Positions 52,374-62,368 are shown, counted from the first letter of the stretch. The stretch is DNA of 64,000 bases from Rurimicrobium sp040387755 (GCA_040387755.1 JAZKDB010000002.1:1426001-1490000); one strand, 5' to 3'. Program-made: numbers and translations. The notes: a model not told the origin generated them from the sequence alone.

Positions 52374-53846
52374 GTTTACAATAATCGTAATAGGAGTACG
52401 GGCACTTTCACAAACACCGTTTATTTGTGAAGCATAGAAAGTAAAGGTTCCCGGACTGTTGGTATTGGGAATTAAGCTACTTACCCCCACGCCACCGGTT
52501 GCAACATAATAATACTTAAACTTAGCACCTGGCAATCCGAACGCCTGTAAAGGTTTTGCAGAACCATATCTGCAATACGAAACAGGAGAAGTAACCGTAG
52601 GTGGATCAGGATTAATAAATGGCTGGATGGTCAATACCATCGAATCTATACAGCCGAATGCTTCGGATGGTCGGGCAACATAAGTCACGGTTGCATCTGT
52701 CAATGTACATTCATTATCAGTACCAGTTAAATACTTCAAATCAGGTCTTGGGCTCCAGGTCCATGAATATCCGCTTCCACCGAAAATATCCAGATTTTTG
52801 ATTTGGTCAGGAGTTCCTTTATCTCTGCACAGTTTTACTGTGTCGCCAGACTCATACTGCACTCCGTCGTATTCCCAAACAGGAGATACATCTGCAAAAG
52901 CAGAATCAAGGTCGGCAACACTTAACACATAAGCATAGGAGACGTTAGTACTATCGCCAGGCAACAATTGACCAATATTAAAAATAACCCCGATACCCAC
53001 ATCCTGTATGTATGCAGTATCCGGATCGTCAAAATAGAAAATTGCGGTAGTGGATTCCTTTGCATTATCATTAAACATTACGCTTAAAGAATCTGTTGGT
53101 TCTAAACCTGATTTTACAATATAAGGCTTAGCCCTGCAATCCTTTGTTCCAAGCCCCAGATAAGCGCCCAAATTTTCTCCTGTACCAGAAACCAGTGTGC
53201 GAAGCTTGGGATTAGGCAAGCGATATTCAATCTTGTTTATTGTAGTATAAGAACCACCACCCGGGGTTGCTACTTCATTATCAGGATCCACAGTTCTTTC
53301 ATAATAAATTCTATTGACTGTGCTTGAGCTCGTATTTTTAATAGTCACTTTAGTAACAAAATAGAGCTTATCGGTACGGAGTGTTGTGACCTGACGAATG
53401 GTTAATGGTCCTGTACTACCTTGCCAAATAGCACTTACGCTGGTGCCGGAGGTGGTATAACCAGTACAGGAGCCTGTAAGACCTCCGGTAAAAGAAGTAG
53501 CACCTCCGCCTCTCCACGCCTTTGCCCAAACGCCATCATATTGAATATCCCAACCTTCCTGAGGAGAACCGGGAAGAAAATAATCACCAATATAATTAGG
53601 AGTACCCGCTGCCCAGCCGTCTTTATCTGGGTCTGAGACGAATCCTAATAAACTGCCCACACCACGTGGATGATAACCTGCAGGCGCATCGGTACCAGAA
53701 CCAAATGCTCCATTAGTTGCTACACCTACCTCTACATAATTACCTTGTAAAAAAGTTTCTGTACCCACCAGCTGGGCATTGCTGACAGAAGAAAAAATTA
53801 AAATAAAGGTGGTAAAGAAAGCAATGAGTAAATTTTGTCTTTTCAT
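50838..53846 (-). CDS. large secreted protein with CHU_C type-B sorting domain (copy 2)
   Basis: This 1002-residue protein has the same plan as copy 1: signal peptide (about residues 1-24), jelly-roll-like start (GYHPRGVGSLLGFVSDPDKDGW), Ig/PKD-like modules, and an identical C-terminal CHU_C domain. The N-terminal halves are related but clearly diverged (for example TGGWYGTGASAP in one, TNGAFGSGTDAP in the other). The paralogues therefore share an interchangeable C-terminal module. It is probably exported by T9SS and fixed to the cell surface; its binding partner is unknown. The 264-nt upstream gap shows no clear promoter. Confidence 0.88.
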   Translation of the reverse strand: MKRQNLLIAFFTTFILIFSSVSNAQLVGTETFLQGNYVEVGVATNGAFGSGTDAPAGYHPRGVGSLLGFVSDPDKDGWAAGTPNYIGDYFLPGSPQEGWDIQYDGVWAKAWRGGGATSFTGGLTGSCTGYTTSGTSVSAIWQGSTGPLTIRQVTTLRTDKLYFVTKVTIKNTSSSTVNRIYYERTVDPDNEVATPGGGSYTTINKIEYRLPNPKLRTLVSGTGENLGAYLGLGTKDCRAKPYIVKSGLEPTDSLSVMFNDNAKESTTAIFYFDDPDTAYIQDVGIGVIFNIGQLLPGDSTNVSYAYVLSVADLDSAFADVSPVWEYDGVQYESGDTVKLCRDKGTPDQIKNLDIFGGSGYSWTWSPRPDLKYLTGTDNECTLTDATVTYVARPSEAFGCIDSMVLTIQPFINPDPPTVTSPVSYCRYGSAKPLQAFGLPGAKFKYYYVATGGVGVSSLIPNTNSPGTFTFYASQINGVCESARTPITIIVNPIPNLDSFTTFDPTTCGGMDGWIRFKADLKDETYTVYYDKNGSAQPVLTLTSDANGFITIPGLGKGSYTAIYIVNKFGCISNTYYGPVLLKGPVAVPPVVSNNGPLCAGDLAKLMTLLKDSTSYLWTGPAGYSSTSANPSFTSKNNSGGVYTLVTDKNGCISDPVTTTLVVNLAPENPELPDQALCEGGNLIAEVFGESNANYTWTGGADGFVGVEATLKRQNVQLNYAGTYILNAINDFGCKMSDTIVVVIDPRVTLSHSKDTSICHKDSISLFVTTNTSSVIWSPSKGMNDSSSKNPRVSPDSTTVYTVRARTDHNTCPDTSGLVKVTVIPTPKVVGYDTSVRMNIPYTILPTYGQDVIKWRWTPADSLSCSDCPNPVFNSNRQMVYKVEGINKEGCVGSDLLTIKVFCDGANVTMPNAFTPNGDGNNDIFYVRGTGFTVKSFSVYNRFGELVFSKENFKPNDPAYGWDGTFGGQAVSDAAGFVYMMEIVCYNSSNAPELIKGTVLMIK

Positions 53847-54069
53847 AGTTCTATATTTTACAAACTCAAATATTGGATAAGATTTATGACATAATATAGG
53901 CTAAGTTACTAAAACAGCCTTAAAAACCCTGTGTAAGCTTCTGCTTTTCCCTAAAACACTCTCATTCAGCACATTTTCAAAACAAAATTCTTCAAAAAAA
54001 GTGATTATAGAAAACACACTATAATACAAAGATTGTAGATTGATTGTTCAGGTTTGTGTCAAAAGAAAA

Positions 54070-54091
54070 ACGCCACAAAAAATTGTGGCGT
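54070..54091 (-). terminator. terminator of the hemD-DUF4271 unit
   Basis: A 9-bp stem ACGCCACAA/TTGTGGCGT with AAAA loop is followed by TTTTTCTTTT on the minus strand. It lies 20 nt past the stop at 54111. Confidence 0.9.
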
Positions 54092-54110
54092 TACATTAAT
54101 ATCAGTATAA

Positions 54111-55001
54111 TTATTTCTTCCTTTTCTTTTTGTTTTCTTCAAGAAACTTATCCAGTGCAGCAGACATGGAGGGCGCACCGGGCATAGGTGCACTCATATC
54201 CAGGCGCAAATAGGCATCCTGAATAGCCTTTGCTGTAGCCGGGCCAAAAGCGCCTATAATAGTATCTCCCTGCTTGAATTTTGGGAAATAATCAAATAGT
54301 GTTTGAATGCTTAATGAGCTAAAAAACAGAAGCAAGTCGTACTTCTTTTTCATCAACACTTTGATGTCATTACTTACTGTACGATATAAAGTGGCCTCTG
54401 AAAAAGGTATTTTGTTTTTTGTAAGGAAAGCATGGATATCAGATTTAGCATTATCTGCTGTAGGCAAGATATATTGCTCCTGATGCTTATGCTTTGCAAT
54501 CACTTCCAAAATGCCGTCGGTAGTTCCATCAGCACTATAAAAAACTTTGCGCTTACGGTAAAGAATATACTTCTGGAGATACAACGCTACCGCTTCGGAA
54601 ATACAGAAGTATTTCATGTCTTGCGAAACCTTCAACTTTATTTCGTCACAAATTCTGAAAAAGTGCTCTACAGCATTCCGACTTGTAAAAATAATTGCTG
54701 TATATTCCTGAATATCCAACTTTTGTTTTTTAAAGTCTCTACCCGAAATACCTTCCACTTTTACAAAAGGGAAAAATTCAATCAGAATATTGTACTTCTT
54801 GGCAATTTCAAAATAAGGTGATTTTTCTGTTTCGGGTTTTGGTAAAGTAACCAGAACGGAATGAACCTCCTTTAAAGGTTCCTCTTTTTTCGGTGCTTTA
54901 ATTTTGGGGGCATTAGTTTCTGAGGCTTTTAATGAAATTTCTTCTTTAGCCTTGGGTGTTTTCACTGCCTTTTCTTTAGGTGCAACAACTATTTTTGCCA
55001 T
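54111..55001 (-). CDS. hemD: uroporphyrinogen-III synthase family protein
   Basis: This 296-residue protein has a Lys/Glu/Ala-rich, probably disordered start of about 45 residues (APKEKAVKTPKAKEE) that ordinary HemD proteins lack. The two-domain HemD pattern follows: VLVTLPKPETEKSPYFEIAKKY, YTAIIFTSRNAVEHFF, then FFSSLSIQTLFDYFPKF and DTIIGAFGPATAKAI. It closes hydroxymethylbilane to uroporphyrinogen III in tetrapyrrole synthesis. HemD sequences vary greatly, so the call rests on the two SR/SS motifs and Gly-Pro-Ala-Thr. The DUF4271 gene lies upstream on the same strand, an arrangement I recall as common in the phylum. Confidence 0.8.
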   Translation of the reverse strand: MAKIVVAPKEKAVKTPKAKEEISLKASETNAPKIKAPKKEEPLKEVHSVLVTLPKPETEKSPYFEIAKKYNILIEFFPFVKVEGISGRDFKKQKLDIQEYTAIIFTSRNAVEHFFRICDEIKLKVSQDMKYFCISEAVALYLQKYILYRKRKVFYSADGTTDGILEVIAKHKHQEQYILPTADNAKSDIHAFLTKNKIPFSEATLYRTVSNDIKVLMKKKYDLLLFFSSLSIQTLFDYFPKFKQGDTIIGAFGPATAKAIQDAYLRLDMSAPMPGAPSMSAALDKFLEENKKKRKK

Positions 55002-55066
55002 CTTGTGATTATAGGACTAAAACATGTTTTAGTGGTCAATGTTGTTTTTTTCGAGTCTATTTATTC

Positions 55067-55942
55067 TTATAAAATACGCAATACGAGCTTAAGTAAAACG
55101 ACTATAGGCAATATCTCGAAGGCGCAAAGGTACATAAAAAAATGAAAACGGCTGTTCATAAAGAACTGAGCAAAAATATTCCATGAACGGAGGTACCTGT
55201 TTAAGATAAGAATGACCAGTAATAAAATGGAGATAATACACAATGGAGTATTCCACTTATCATTTAAAAAAGCAAAACAAATAACAAAGGGAGTCAGCAC
55301 AATACCCAGTATTTTATTGACTAAAAATATATTGAAATTATATTGCTCTGTAGTGCTCCTGATATTAAATGCCCAACCGGTAAACTGTATAAAAGAGAAC
55401 TTAACAATATACATCAACACCGAACCCAATATCAACAGGCTGACTATGAGCCCACTGGGAACGCCAACAAATCGCCAGTCTATGCTGATGGAAATCAAAT
55501 AATATACATAAATACCCAATATTGCCGAAGAATAAAGATTCATCAATAAGTTGGGAAAGGTTGCTGATTGAATAATATCTTTTAATTGCCTGCTTCCCAA
55601 TGTAGGATTAATAAAGGCTCTCCATACATCATTAAAATATTTTGGATGCACTGTTTTGATAGCGCCAAGAATTGCACACAAACATAGCAGCAGATAAAAA
55701 TCGAGTGTGTTATTTTCAGTTACATGCGGTTTAGCTATGAAATTCACTGTTTTCTTCTTTTGGAGATTGACGACCTTGTTAATAGTGCTATCAAAAACTT
55801 TTTGATTGTTCAGTTTTAAAGCAGCCGTATCAATTACCACACCATATCGTGCAGTATTCAGCTTGGCTTGGACACCAAATGAAAACAAAACCAAAAAAGA
55901 AAAGGAAAGGAATAAAACAATCAAACGCATAAACTGTGACAA
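55067..55942 (-). CDS. DUF4271 membrane protein
   Basis: This 291-residue protein has an N-terminal hydrophobic segment (about residues 5-25), then a soluble stretch and about six to seven membrane helices (from YLLLCLCAILGAI on). The DUF4271 family is typical of Bacteroidota and usually sits next to hemD and PorT-like genes, but has no known function. The hemD gene starts 65 nt downstream on the same strand. Upstream lies the Omp85-like gene, so this may be part of an envelope-related cluster. Confidence 0.8.
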   Translation of the reverse strand: MSQFMRLIVLFLSFSFLVLFSFGVQAKLNTARYGVVIDTAALKLNNQKVFDSTINKVVNLQKKKTVNFIAKPHVTENNTLDFYLLLCLCAILGAIKTVHPKYFNDVWRAFINPTLGSRQLKDIIQSATFPNLLMNLYSSAILGIYVYYLISISIDWRFVGVPSGLIVSLLILGSVLMYIVKFSFIQFTGWAFNIRSTTEQYNFNIFLVNKILGIVLTPFVICFAFLNDKWNTPLCIISILLLVILILNRYLRSWNIFAQFFMNSRFHFFMYLCAFEILPIVVLLKLVLRIL

Positions 55943-55996
55943 AGTTAATAGAATACCTAGCTGTGTTGAAAAATTTTATTCATCAAAATTCTTTAC

Positions 55997-57790
55997 TTAA
56001 AATAGTGCCACATAACCAAATGATAGTTTCGACTCTCTAAAGCGCAGAGGAATTTGATCACTTCTCCCAAAAGCCAATGCTATTGAAAACAGTCCTGTTT
56101 TAGTTTCCAAAGTAGTTCCCAATCCAAACCCGTTATACCACGAAGCTCTGTTGTAAAGATTAAATCTGGTCTGCACCCATCCATTATCACTAAAAAGATA
56201 AACATAAGAATTTTGATTCAGGCTTAACCTCAGTTCTGTTACAGAAATATGATACTGATTAGCAAAAATACTTTGCTCATCAAAACCTCTTAACAACTTG
56301 AAGCCACCAATCTGAAATAGCTCATTCTGAAAAACTCTGGAAGCAGCAATATAACCACCCACATATCCGATTTTCAGAGTAAGATTAGTACTTAAAGGTA
56401 GATATCGAACTATTTCTCCATTGAAATGATATTGAAAATTCTTTTTGATGATGGTATCGTAAAGAGTGTTGAAGTCAAAACCTGATGCATCTGTCAAACC
56501 TGTAATTGCAGCATTAGTCAATACTTTACGTTGAAAAGCCGTTAGCCCTATTTTCATCTGCCAACCTTTATGCGGATTCAATCGATAATTGGTATGTTGA
56601 TTTTGTAATTCAAGCCCAATTCCATTAGAACGGGTATCGATATTTGCCGGCAATTGTTTACTTGCAACAATACTTAAGGTGTCAATATCGATTATTCGAT
56701 TAACTACTGAATGATAATACACCCTCAGTAAATCGCTGGTAGAAATCTGATATCTGAAACCTGTCTGTAAAGACACTTTATGAAACTGAAATGCGTTTCG
56801 GAAATAATCGAAATGAGCCTCAGCCCCAACCGGAGATTTAAATAAATAGGGAACAACAAAATCTGTTTTAAATCTGGGGGATTTTACCTGCAAATTCTGA
56901 AAACTGGCACTGATAGACTCTCCGTTACCCAAATAATTTTGCAAAGCCAACTGAACATCTGCAGTTACCAACAATTTATTGGATTGAAGATTATTAGGCA
57001 TGAGCCCCAAAATAGCATTAAGTTGATTCGCCTTTTTTTCTTTTAGAAACAGGGATAGACGTGTATCTCCTGGCCGGAAACTTATCACCCATGGGGCAGA
57101 TTCTTGCAAAAAAGGCAACTCCTGTATCCTTTGGCTTATCGATTTTAATTTATGTTCCTGATACAAAGAACCTTTGGCTATATCCAAATACCGAGCGATA
57201 AATGCACCTGAAATCCTTACTGAGCCATTGATTATAATTGTATCAATTTTGCGCAATTCAGCCCTGTCCAGTCTCAAGTGAGCGCTAATACTACTAGGTG
57301 ATTTTTCTGTAATATCACTAAGCCAAACCCGAGCAAAAGGGTAGCCGTTTTCCTCACAGTAGCTCAACAATTTCTCACTAAATCTGGCAACTGCTTTTGG
57401 ATTGAGAGGCCTGTCGGTATACGCTTGAGGATTAATTGCAGCAGAAACAAGCAATGCAGAGGGGATGGAATCCACTTTCAAATTTGCCCATCGATACTGA
57501 TTTCCCAAAAAATAATAAATGTCATATCGATTTGCATTAATACCAATACTGTCGATTGAAGCAGCCAGATAACCTTGCTCCTGAAGTGAAGGGACCAACT
57601 TGCGCAATTGATTTGCAAGTTCCTGCTCACTACTGAATGTGTTATCAATATTTAATGAGATATCCTTTCCGGAAGTATCTATTCTATGTGTGGCCAATTG
57701 TATTTTCTGCGCATTGGCCAGCCCAATGCAAAAATGCATGAACATCAGAGTGAACGAAAGCCTGAAAAACCGGAGCAGCATGAACTTCAA
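55997..57790 (-). CDS. Omp85/BamA-superfamily outer-membrane protein
   Basis: This 597-residue protein has a signal peptide (about residues 1-27). Residues 40-260 hold about two POTRA-like modules (LRKIDTIIINGSVRISGAFIARYL). The C-terminal half is a barrel with GGFKLLRGFDEQSI, the L6 RGF signature of BamA, TamA and FhaC relatives, and a final Phe (LSFGYVALF). It inserts or translocates proteins or lipids at the outer membrane; at this length it is closer to TamA-like relatives than to BamA. It is first in the strand order before DUF4271 and hemD. No partner gene is evident. Confidence 0.85.
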   Translation of the reverse strand: MKFMLLRFFRLSFTLMFMHFCIGLANAQKIQLATHRIDTSGKDISLNIDNTFSSEQELANQLRKLVPSLQEQGYLAASIDSIGINANRYDIYYFLGNQYRWANLKVDSIPSALLVSAAINPQAYTDRPLNPKAVARFSEKLLSYCEENGYPFARVWLSDITEKSPSSISAHLRLDRAELRKIDTIIINGSVRISGAFIARYLDIAKGSLYQEHKLKSISQRIQELPFLQESAPWVISFRPGDTRLSLFLKEKKANQLNAILGLMPNNLQSNKLLVTADVQLALQNYLGNGESISASFQNLQVKSPRFKTDFVVPYLFKSPVGAEAHFDYFRNAFQFHKVSLQTGFRYQISTSDLLRVYYHSVVNRIIDIDTLSIVASKQLPANIDTRSNGIGLELQNQHTNYRLNPHKGWQMKIGLTAFQRKVLTNAAITGLTDASGFDFNTLYDTIIKKNFQYHFNGEIVRYLPLSTNLTLKIGYVGGYIAASRVFQNELFQIGGFKLLRGFDEQSIFANQYHISVTELRLSLNQNSYVYLFSDNGWVQTRFNLYNRASWYNGFGLGTTLETKTGLFSIALAFGRSDQIPLRFRESKLSFGYVALF

Positions 57791-57823
57791 AAGTAAAATA
57801 ATAATTAACCCAAATCATAAAAC

Positions 57824-57855
57824 AAAAATCCCGCTCCAAAAGGAACGGGATTTTT
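57824..57855 (-). terminator. terminator of the GAPDH gene
   Basis: AAAAATCCCG and CGGGATTTTT with inner TCC/GGA pairs fold around an AAAA loop, with one mismatch, T-rich on the minus side. It lies 24 nt past the GAPDH stop. Confidence 0.8.
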
Positions 57856-57878
57856 AATACAATCTATGCTCAGAATTA

Positions 57879-58889
57879 TTATTTAATAATTCCAGCAAAA
57901 TATTTTACTGTACGAACAAGTTGAGAAACATAGCTCATTTCATTGTCGTACCAGCTTACTGTTTTTACCAATTGATGGTCGCCAACAGTAACAACTTTAG
58001 TTTGAGTTGCATCAAACAATGAGCCGTAAGTAATACCAATGATATCGCTGGATACAATTTCGTCTTCGTTATAACCGAAAGATTCGTTTGCAGCAGCTTT
58101 CATAGCAGCATTAATTTCTTCAACAGATGTTTTCTTACCCAAAACAACAGTCAATTCTGTAAGAGAACCAGTAACCGTTGGTACACGTTGTGCACCACCA
58201 TCCAATTTACCTTTTAACTCTGGCAATACAAGACCAATTGCTTTTGCAGCACCTGTAGAGTTTGGTGTAATATTTTCGGCTGCAGCACGTGCACGGCGAA
58301 GATCACCTTTTGCATGAGGAGCATCTAATGTGTTTTGATCATTGGTATAAGCATGAACTGTAGTCATCTGACCCACTTTGATTTCAAAGCTATCGTTCAA
58401 TACTTTAGCCATTGGAGCAAGACAATTGGTAGTGCATGAAGCACAACTAATCACAGTTTCAGTACCATCAAGGATGCTATGATTTACATTGAAAACAACT
58501 GTTTTCAAATCACCGGTAGCAGGAGCAGAAATAACAACACGTTTAGCACCTGCAGTAATATGTGCCTTAGCAGTTTCAGCATCTGTAAAGAAGCCTGTAC
58601 ATTCCAAAACCACATCTACGTCGTGTGCTCCCCAAGGAATTTGAGAAGGGTCTCTTTGTGCATAGATTTTGATATCTCCACCATTTACAGTGATAGAGTT
58701 TTCACCATGACTTACGTCTGCATTAAAACGTCCTTGTGCAGTATCGTATTTCAACAAATGTGCCAACACCTTTGGTTGTGTCAAATCGTTGATGGCTACT
58801 ACATCGATACCTTCCATATTAAAGATTTGACGATAAGCCAAACGACCGATACGACCAAAACCATTAATGGCAACCTTTACTTTACTCAT
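57879..58889 (-). CDS. gapA: glyceraldehyde-3-phosphate dehydrogenase, type I
   Basis: This 336-residue protein has NGFGRIGRLAYRQ (NAD-binding loop) and SCASCTTNCLAP, where the central Cys is catalytic. VPTVTGSLTELTVV and SWYDNEMSYVSQLVRTV complete the fold. It converts glyceraldehyde-3-phosphate to 1,3-bisphosphoglycerate in glycolysis and gluconeogenesis. It is monocistronic; TACTTTTG on the minus strand at 58935-58942 is a probable -7 box. Confidence 0.97.
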   Translation of the reverse strand: MSKVKVAINGFGRIGRLAYRQIFNMEGIDVVAINDLTQPKVLAHLLKYDTAQGRFNADVSHGENSITVNGGDIKIYAQRDPSQIPWGAHDVDVVLECTGFFTDAETAKAHITAGAKRVVISAPATGDLKTVVFNVNHSILDGTETVISCASCTTNCLAPMAKVLNDSFEIKVGQMTTVHAYTNDQNTLDAPHAKGDLRRARAAAENITPNSTGAAKAIGLVLPELKGKLDGGAQRVPTVTGSLTELTVVLGKKTSVEEINAAMKAAANESFGYNEDEIVSSDIIGITYGSLFDATQTKVVTVGDHQLVKTVSWYDNEMSYVSQLVRTVKYFAGIIK

Positions 58890-59027
58890 GTTGTTATTTT
58901 TGGTATTAAAAAATGATTAAATAGAAATTGGCTGCAAAAGTAAGGGAATTTTGTGGTTAGATTAAAGTAATCTCTATCAGCTATCCGACCTTTTTTGTAC
59001 TTTCACACCATATTTTAAGAAAATTTT

Positions 59028-62000
59028 ATGTATCGATTTCTTGTAATCTTACTTTTATCCTCGGCATCAATAGCCCATGCACAACCCATAAATGACAATA
59101 GTTTCAGAAGCAGCAAGAATCCCTACTATTGGCAAAACCGCAAACCTGATGCAGCATATTGGCAGCAGGATGTTCATTATACCATTAATGCATCCATGGA
59201 TGAAACAGACCACAGAATCGACGCCACCCAAAATCTGGAATATTGGAACAACTCACCTGATACATTGCATTTTGTCTATTTTCATTTATTTCAAAATGCT
59301 TTCATCAAAGGCTCTCATCTGCATGAGTTAGAAGCCAATAATAAAACCAAGGAGAGACTGGGCCAAAAAGAAGCCGCCGGAAAAGGTATCATAGTAGAGT
59401 CTATAAATGTAAATGGTCAGGCCTTGGCAGTTGAACTGGACAATACGATTATGAAAGTCTACCTGAAGTCGCCACTGTTGCCCGGAGCCAAAACCAGTTT
59501 TGATATAAAATTTACCACCCACTACGACCGTGGAGCAACCCGCCGACGGATGCAGATGTACGATGCCTGGGGCTTTATGCATTATAATGGAGTACAATGG
59601 TTTCCTAAAATATGTGTGTACGATAGAAAATTCGGATGGGACACTTATCAGCATCTCAACAAAGAATTCTATGCCGACTTTGGCAGCTATGATGTATCGC
59701 TGAATTTCCCCAGCAATTATATTGTTGAGGCAACCGGAGAAATCCAAAATCGTGAATACGTTCTGCCAAAAGATTTAAGAGAAAAACTGGATGTAAAGAA
59801 TTTTGCAAATAAACCCTGGAATGAAGCTCCATCCACCATTATCCCTTATGTAAAAGGCGACCGTAAAACCTGGAAATTTCATGCAGACAATGTGCATGAC
59901 TTTGCCTTTACTGCAGACCCCTCCTACCGCATCAGTACTGCTTATTGGAATGGTATAGAATGTGTAGGACTGGTACAGGAACCGCATGCTTCGGGCTGGC
60001 AAACGAGTGGCGAATATGTAGCCAAAATCATCAAAACGTTCTCAGAAGATATTGGTATGTATGCCTATCCAAAAATGATTGCTGCTGATGCCAATGATGG
60101 GATGGAATATCCTATGCTGACGCTGGATGGTGGTCGTGCTCCGAGTTATAATGGTCTTTTGGTACACGAAATCGGGCATAATTGGTTTTATGGAATGATG
60201 GGCAATAACGAAACTTACCGTGCAGCTATGGATGAAGGTTTTACACAGTTTCTGACTGCCTGGGGCCTTGGTCGTATAGATGGTAAAATCAATCCTGCAG
60301 CTAAAGGAAAATCAAAATGGCGCAATCGTTTTGCAGAGCCATCCCGTGTGGTAGACAAATCAGTTTTTAATGCTTATCATTCCGATGCCTTAAACCACGA
60401 AGAAGTACAATTGAACACACATTCCGATGATTTCAACGGTGCTTTGGGACATGGCGGCGGATACCGATTGGTCTATTACAAAACTGCTTCTATGTTATAC
60501 AATTTAGAGTATACGCTGGGCGACTCGCTTTTTAGTGCAGCCATGAAAAATTATTTCAATCAATGGAAGATTGGACATCCTTATTTTGAAGACTTCAAAG
60601 CCTCGATGATTAATTTCACTCATGTGGATTTGAACTGGTTTTTTGACCAGTGGTTCGAGACAACAAAAACCATCAACTATTCTGTCAACCGCATCAGCAA
60701 GGTTCCTGGAACCGATAGCTTTTCAATTTTGTTTAAACGTAAAGGAGAAATGCAAATGCCGATTGACTTCACGGTTACAGCCAAAGATGGCAAACAATAT
60801 GATTATACGATTCCTAATACTTGGTTTGCCAAAAGTTCTCATGCCACTACCCTACCTAAATGGTATGGCTGGGCAAAACTACATCCCACTTACACAGCCA
60901 AAGTGGCCGTACCGTCGGGTATACGCCATGTAGAGATTGATACATCAAACCGCCTGGTGGATATCAACATGATGGACAATTACAAAACAAAATGCATGCC
61001 CATCAGTTGCAAAGCCATCAAAACTAAATTTGATGGAGGAGTAACTAACGCTTGGGATAGAAAGCAATACAGACTTTATGTTCGCCCCGACCTTTGGTGG
61101 AATGCGGTGGACGGTGTAAAAGCTGGTGTGCATTTCGAAGGAGATTATATGTTTACGCTTCACAAAATTGATGCAACGTTTTGGTGGAATACCCACGTCG
61201 GACAAACTGATAAATACCTTGTTTTTATTAATCAGGACTGGTACGACCAATATGCACCATTCAATTATTCTATCAATTATTCAACGCCTTTATCGCTTGC
61301 TAATCCTAAGCTTCAGCTTTTCATCAGTTCTCGTTTCTTAGATGGACTTTGGCTGCACCGTGGAGGATTTACCTGGCAACAAAACAAGAACAATACAATA
61401 GATTTATATGCTCAAACCATGTGGCGCCCACTATCATTTGACAAAGATTATTTACTCTTTAAAAATGAATGGAGCAGCAGAAAAGCTTTACCTAACAGTT
61501 CTTTAAATGCAAGCTGGACACAGAATTACAATTATATAAATGGCAATGGCCGATACAAATTTTCTTTGAGAGCTCCATTCCTTACGGGCAATAGCACGGC
61601 AGCCTTCAATTACGCCTATGCTCAGTTAGAAGCAGTCAACAGCAATCGATTTGGTAAATTTGATTTGCGAACACGCTTTTTTGCACGATATGGTGTGGGA
61701 AATAATGTACCTTATGAATCAGCTCTTTTTGCTGCCGGAGCCAATCCAGAAGAAATGATGGAGAACAAATACACCCGAAGTGTAGGGATAGTACCTACAG
61801 AATGGACCAGTGATATTTCCCGTTACAACACCAACCACTTCCAATATGGTGGCGGATTGAACCTTCGTGGATATAATGGTTATTTTATGGCAGATGAGCG
61901 CAATGGAGAAGTGTTGATTGCTTACAAGGGTCAAAGCGGAGCTGCGCTTAATGCTGAACTTGATTTTGGTAATTATATCAAACTTCGTCCTAAGTTTACC

Positions 62001-62294
62001 CGCAACTGGCTTGGAGCATCTGCCTATTTATTTGCTGATGCCGGAATCATGCAATTGAGCCGCTACGACAGCATATCAGCATATTGGAATGCGCGACCTA
62101 CAAATATGCTTAGTGACCTTCGTGTAGATGCCGGTGTCGGAGTTGCTTTTACGATTCGCAAATGGGGCGTATTTGATAAAGCCAAGCCTTTGACACTTCG
62201 CTTTGACATGCCGCTATTCCTCAACAGGCCACCATTTGCCAATCCACAATTTTTCAACTTTCGTTATTTAATCGGTGTTAGTCGTAGCTTTTAA
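59028..62294 (+). CDS. M1-family metallopeptidase with barrel-like C-terminal region
   Basis: This 1088-residue protein has a signal peptide (about residues 1-19). The peptidase domain has HEIGHNW at residues 380-386 (zinc ligands His380 and His384, catalytic Glu381) with Glu403 as the third zinc ligand in MDEGF, 18 residues on, exactly as in gluzincins. The last 420 residues are rich in alternating strands and aromatic residues, include GGGLNLRGYNGYF near residue 945 (like the Omp85 RGY/F loop) and end in Phe (YLIGVSRSF). The enzyme may therefore be built into the outer membrane. Ordinary M1 aminopeptidases are about 850 residues. Confidence 0.85.
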   Translation: MYRFLVILLLSSASIAHAQPINDNSFRSSKNPYYWQNRKPDAAYWQQDVHYTINASMDETDHRIDATQNLEYWNNSPDTLHFVYFHLFQNAFIKGSHLHELEANNKTKERLGQKEAAGKGIIVESINVNGQALAVELDNTIMKVYLKSPLLPGAKTSFDIKFTTHYDRGATRRRMQMYDAWGFMHYNGVQWFPKICVYDRKFGWDTYQHLNKEFYADFGSYDVSLNFPSNYIVEATGEIQNREYVLPKDLREKLDVKNFANKPWNEAPSTIIPYVKGDRKTWKFHADNVHDFAFTADPSYRISTAYWNGIECVGLVQEPHASGWQTSGEYVAKIIKTFSEDIGMYAYPKMIAADANDGMEYPMLTLDGGRAPSYNGLLVHEIGHNWFYGMMGNNETYRAAMDEGFTQFLTAWGLGRIDGKINPAAKGKSKWRNRFAEPSRVVDKSVFNAYHSDALNHEEVQLNTHSDDFNGALGHGGGYRLVYYKTASMLYNLEYTLGDSLFSAAMKNYFNQWKIGHPYFEDFKASMINFTHVDLNWFFDQWFETTKTINYSVNRISKVPGTDSFSILFKRKGEMQMPIDFTVTAKDGKQYDYTIPNTWFAKSSHATTLPKWYGWAKLHPTYTAKVAVPSGIRHVEIDTSNRLVDINMMDNYKTKCMPISCKAIKTKFDGGVTNAWDRKQYRLYVRPDLWWNAVDGVKAGVHFEGDYMFTLHKIDATFWWNTHVGQTDKYLVFINQDWYDQYAPFNYSINYSTPLSLANPKLQLFISSRFLDGLWLHRGGFTWQQNKNNTIDLYAQTMWRPLSFDKDYLLFKNEWSSRKALPNSSLNASWTQNYNYINGNGRYKFSLRAPFLTGNSTAAFNYAYAQLEAVNSNRFGKFDLRTRFFARYGVGNNVPYESALFAAGANPEEMMENKYTRSVGIVPTEWTSDISRYNTNHFQYGGGLNLRGYNGYFMADERNGEVLIAYKGQSGAALNAELDFGNYIKLRPKFTRNWLGASAYLFADAGIMQLSRYDSISAYWNARPTNMLSDLRVDAGVGVAFTIRKWGVFDKAKPLTLRFDMPLFLNRPPFANPQFFNFRYLIGVSRSF

Positions 62295-62310
62295 AAACAC
62301 AGGTTTCAAT

Positions 62311-62355
62311 CATTAAAAAAAAGCAAGCCCTTACCGAGCTTGCTTTTTTTTAATG
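62311..62355. terminator. bidirectional terminator after the M1 peptidase gene
   Basis: A perfect 18-bp stem (62311-62328 with 62338-62355) including A8/T8 runs closes a 9-nt loop. It is shared with the convergent lipoprotein gene at 62369. Confidence 0.95.
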
Positions 62356-62368
62356 ATTTTTATGGGTA

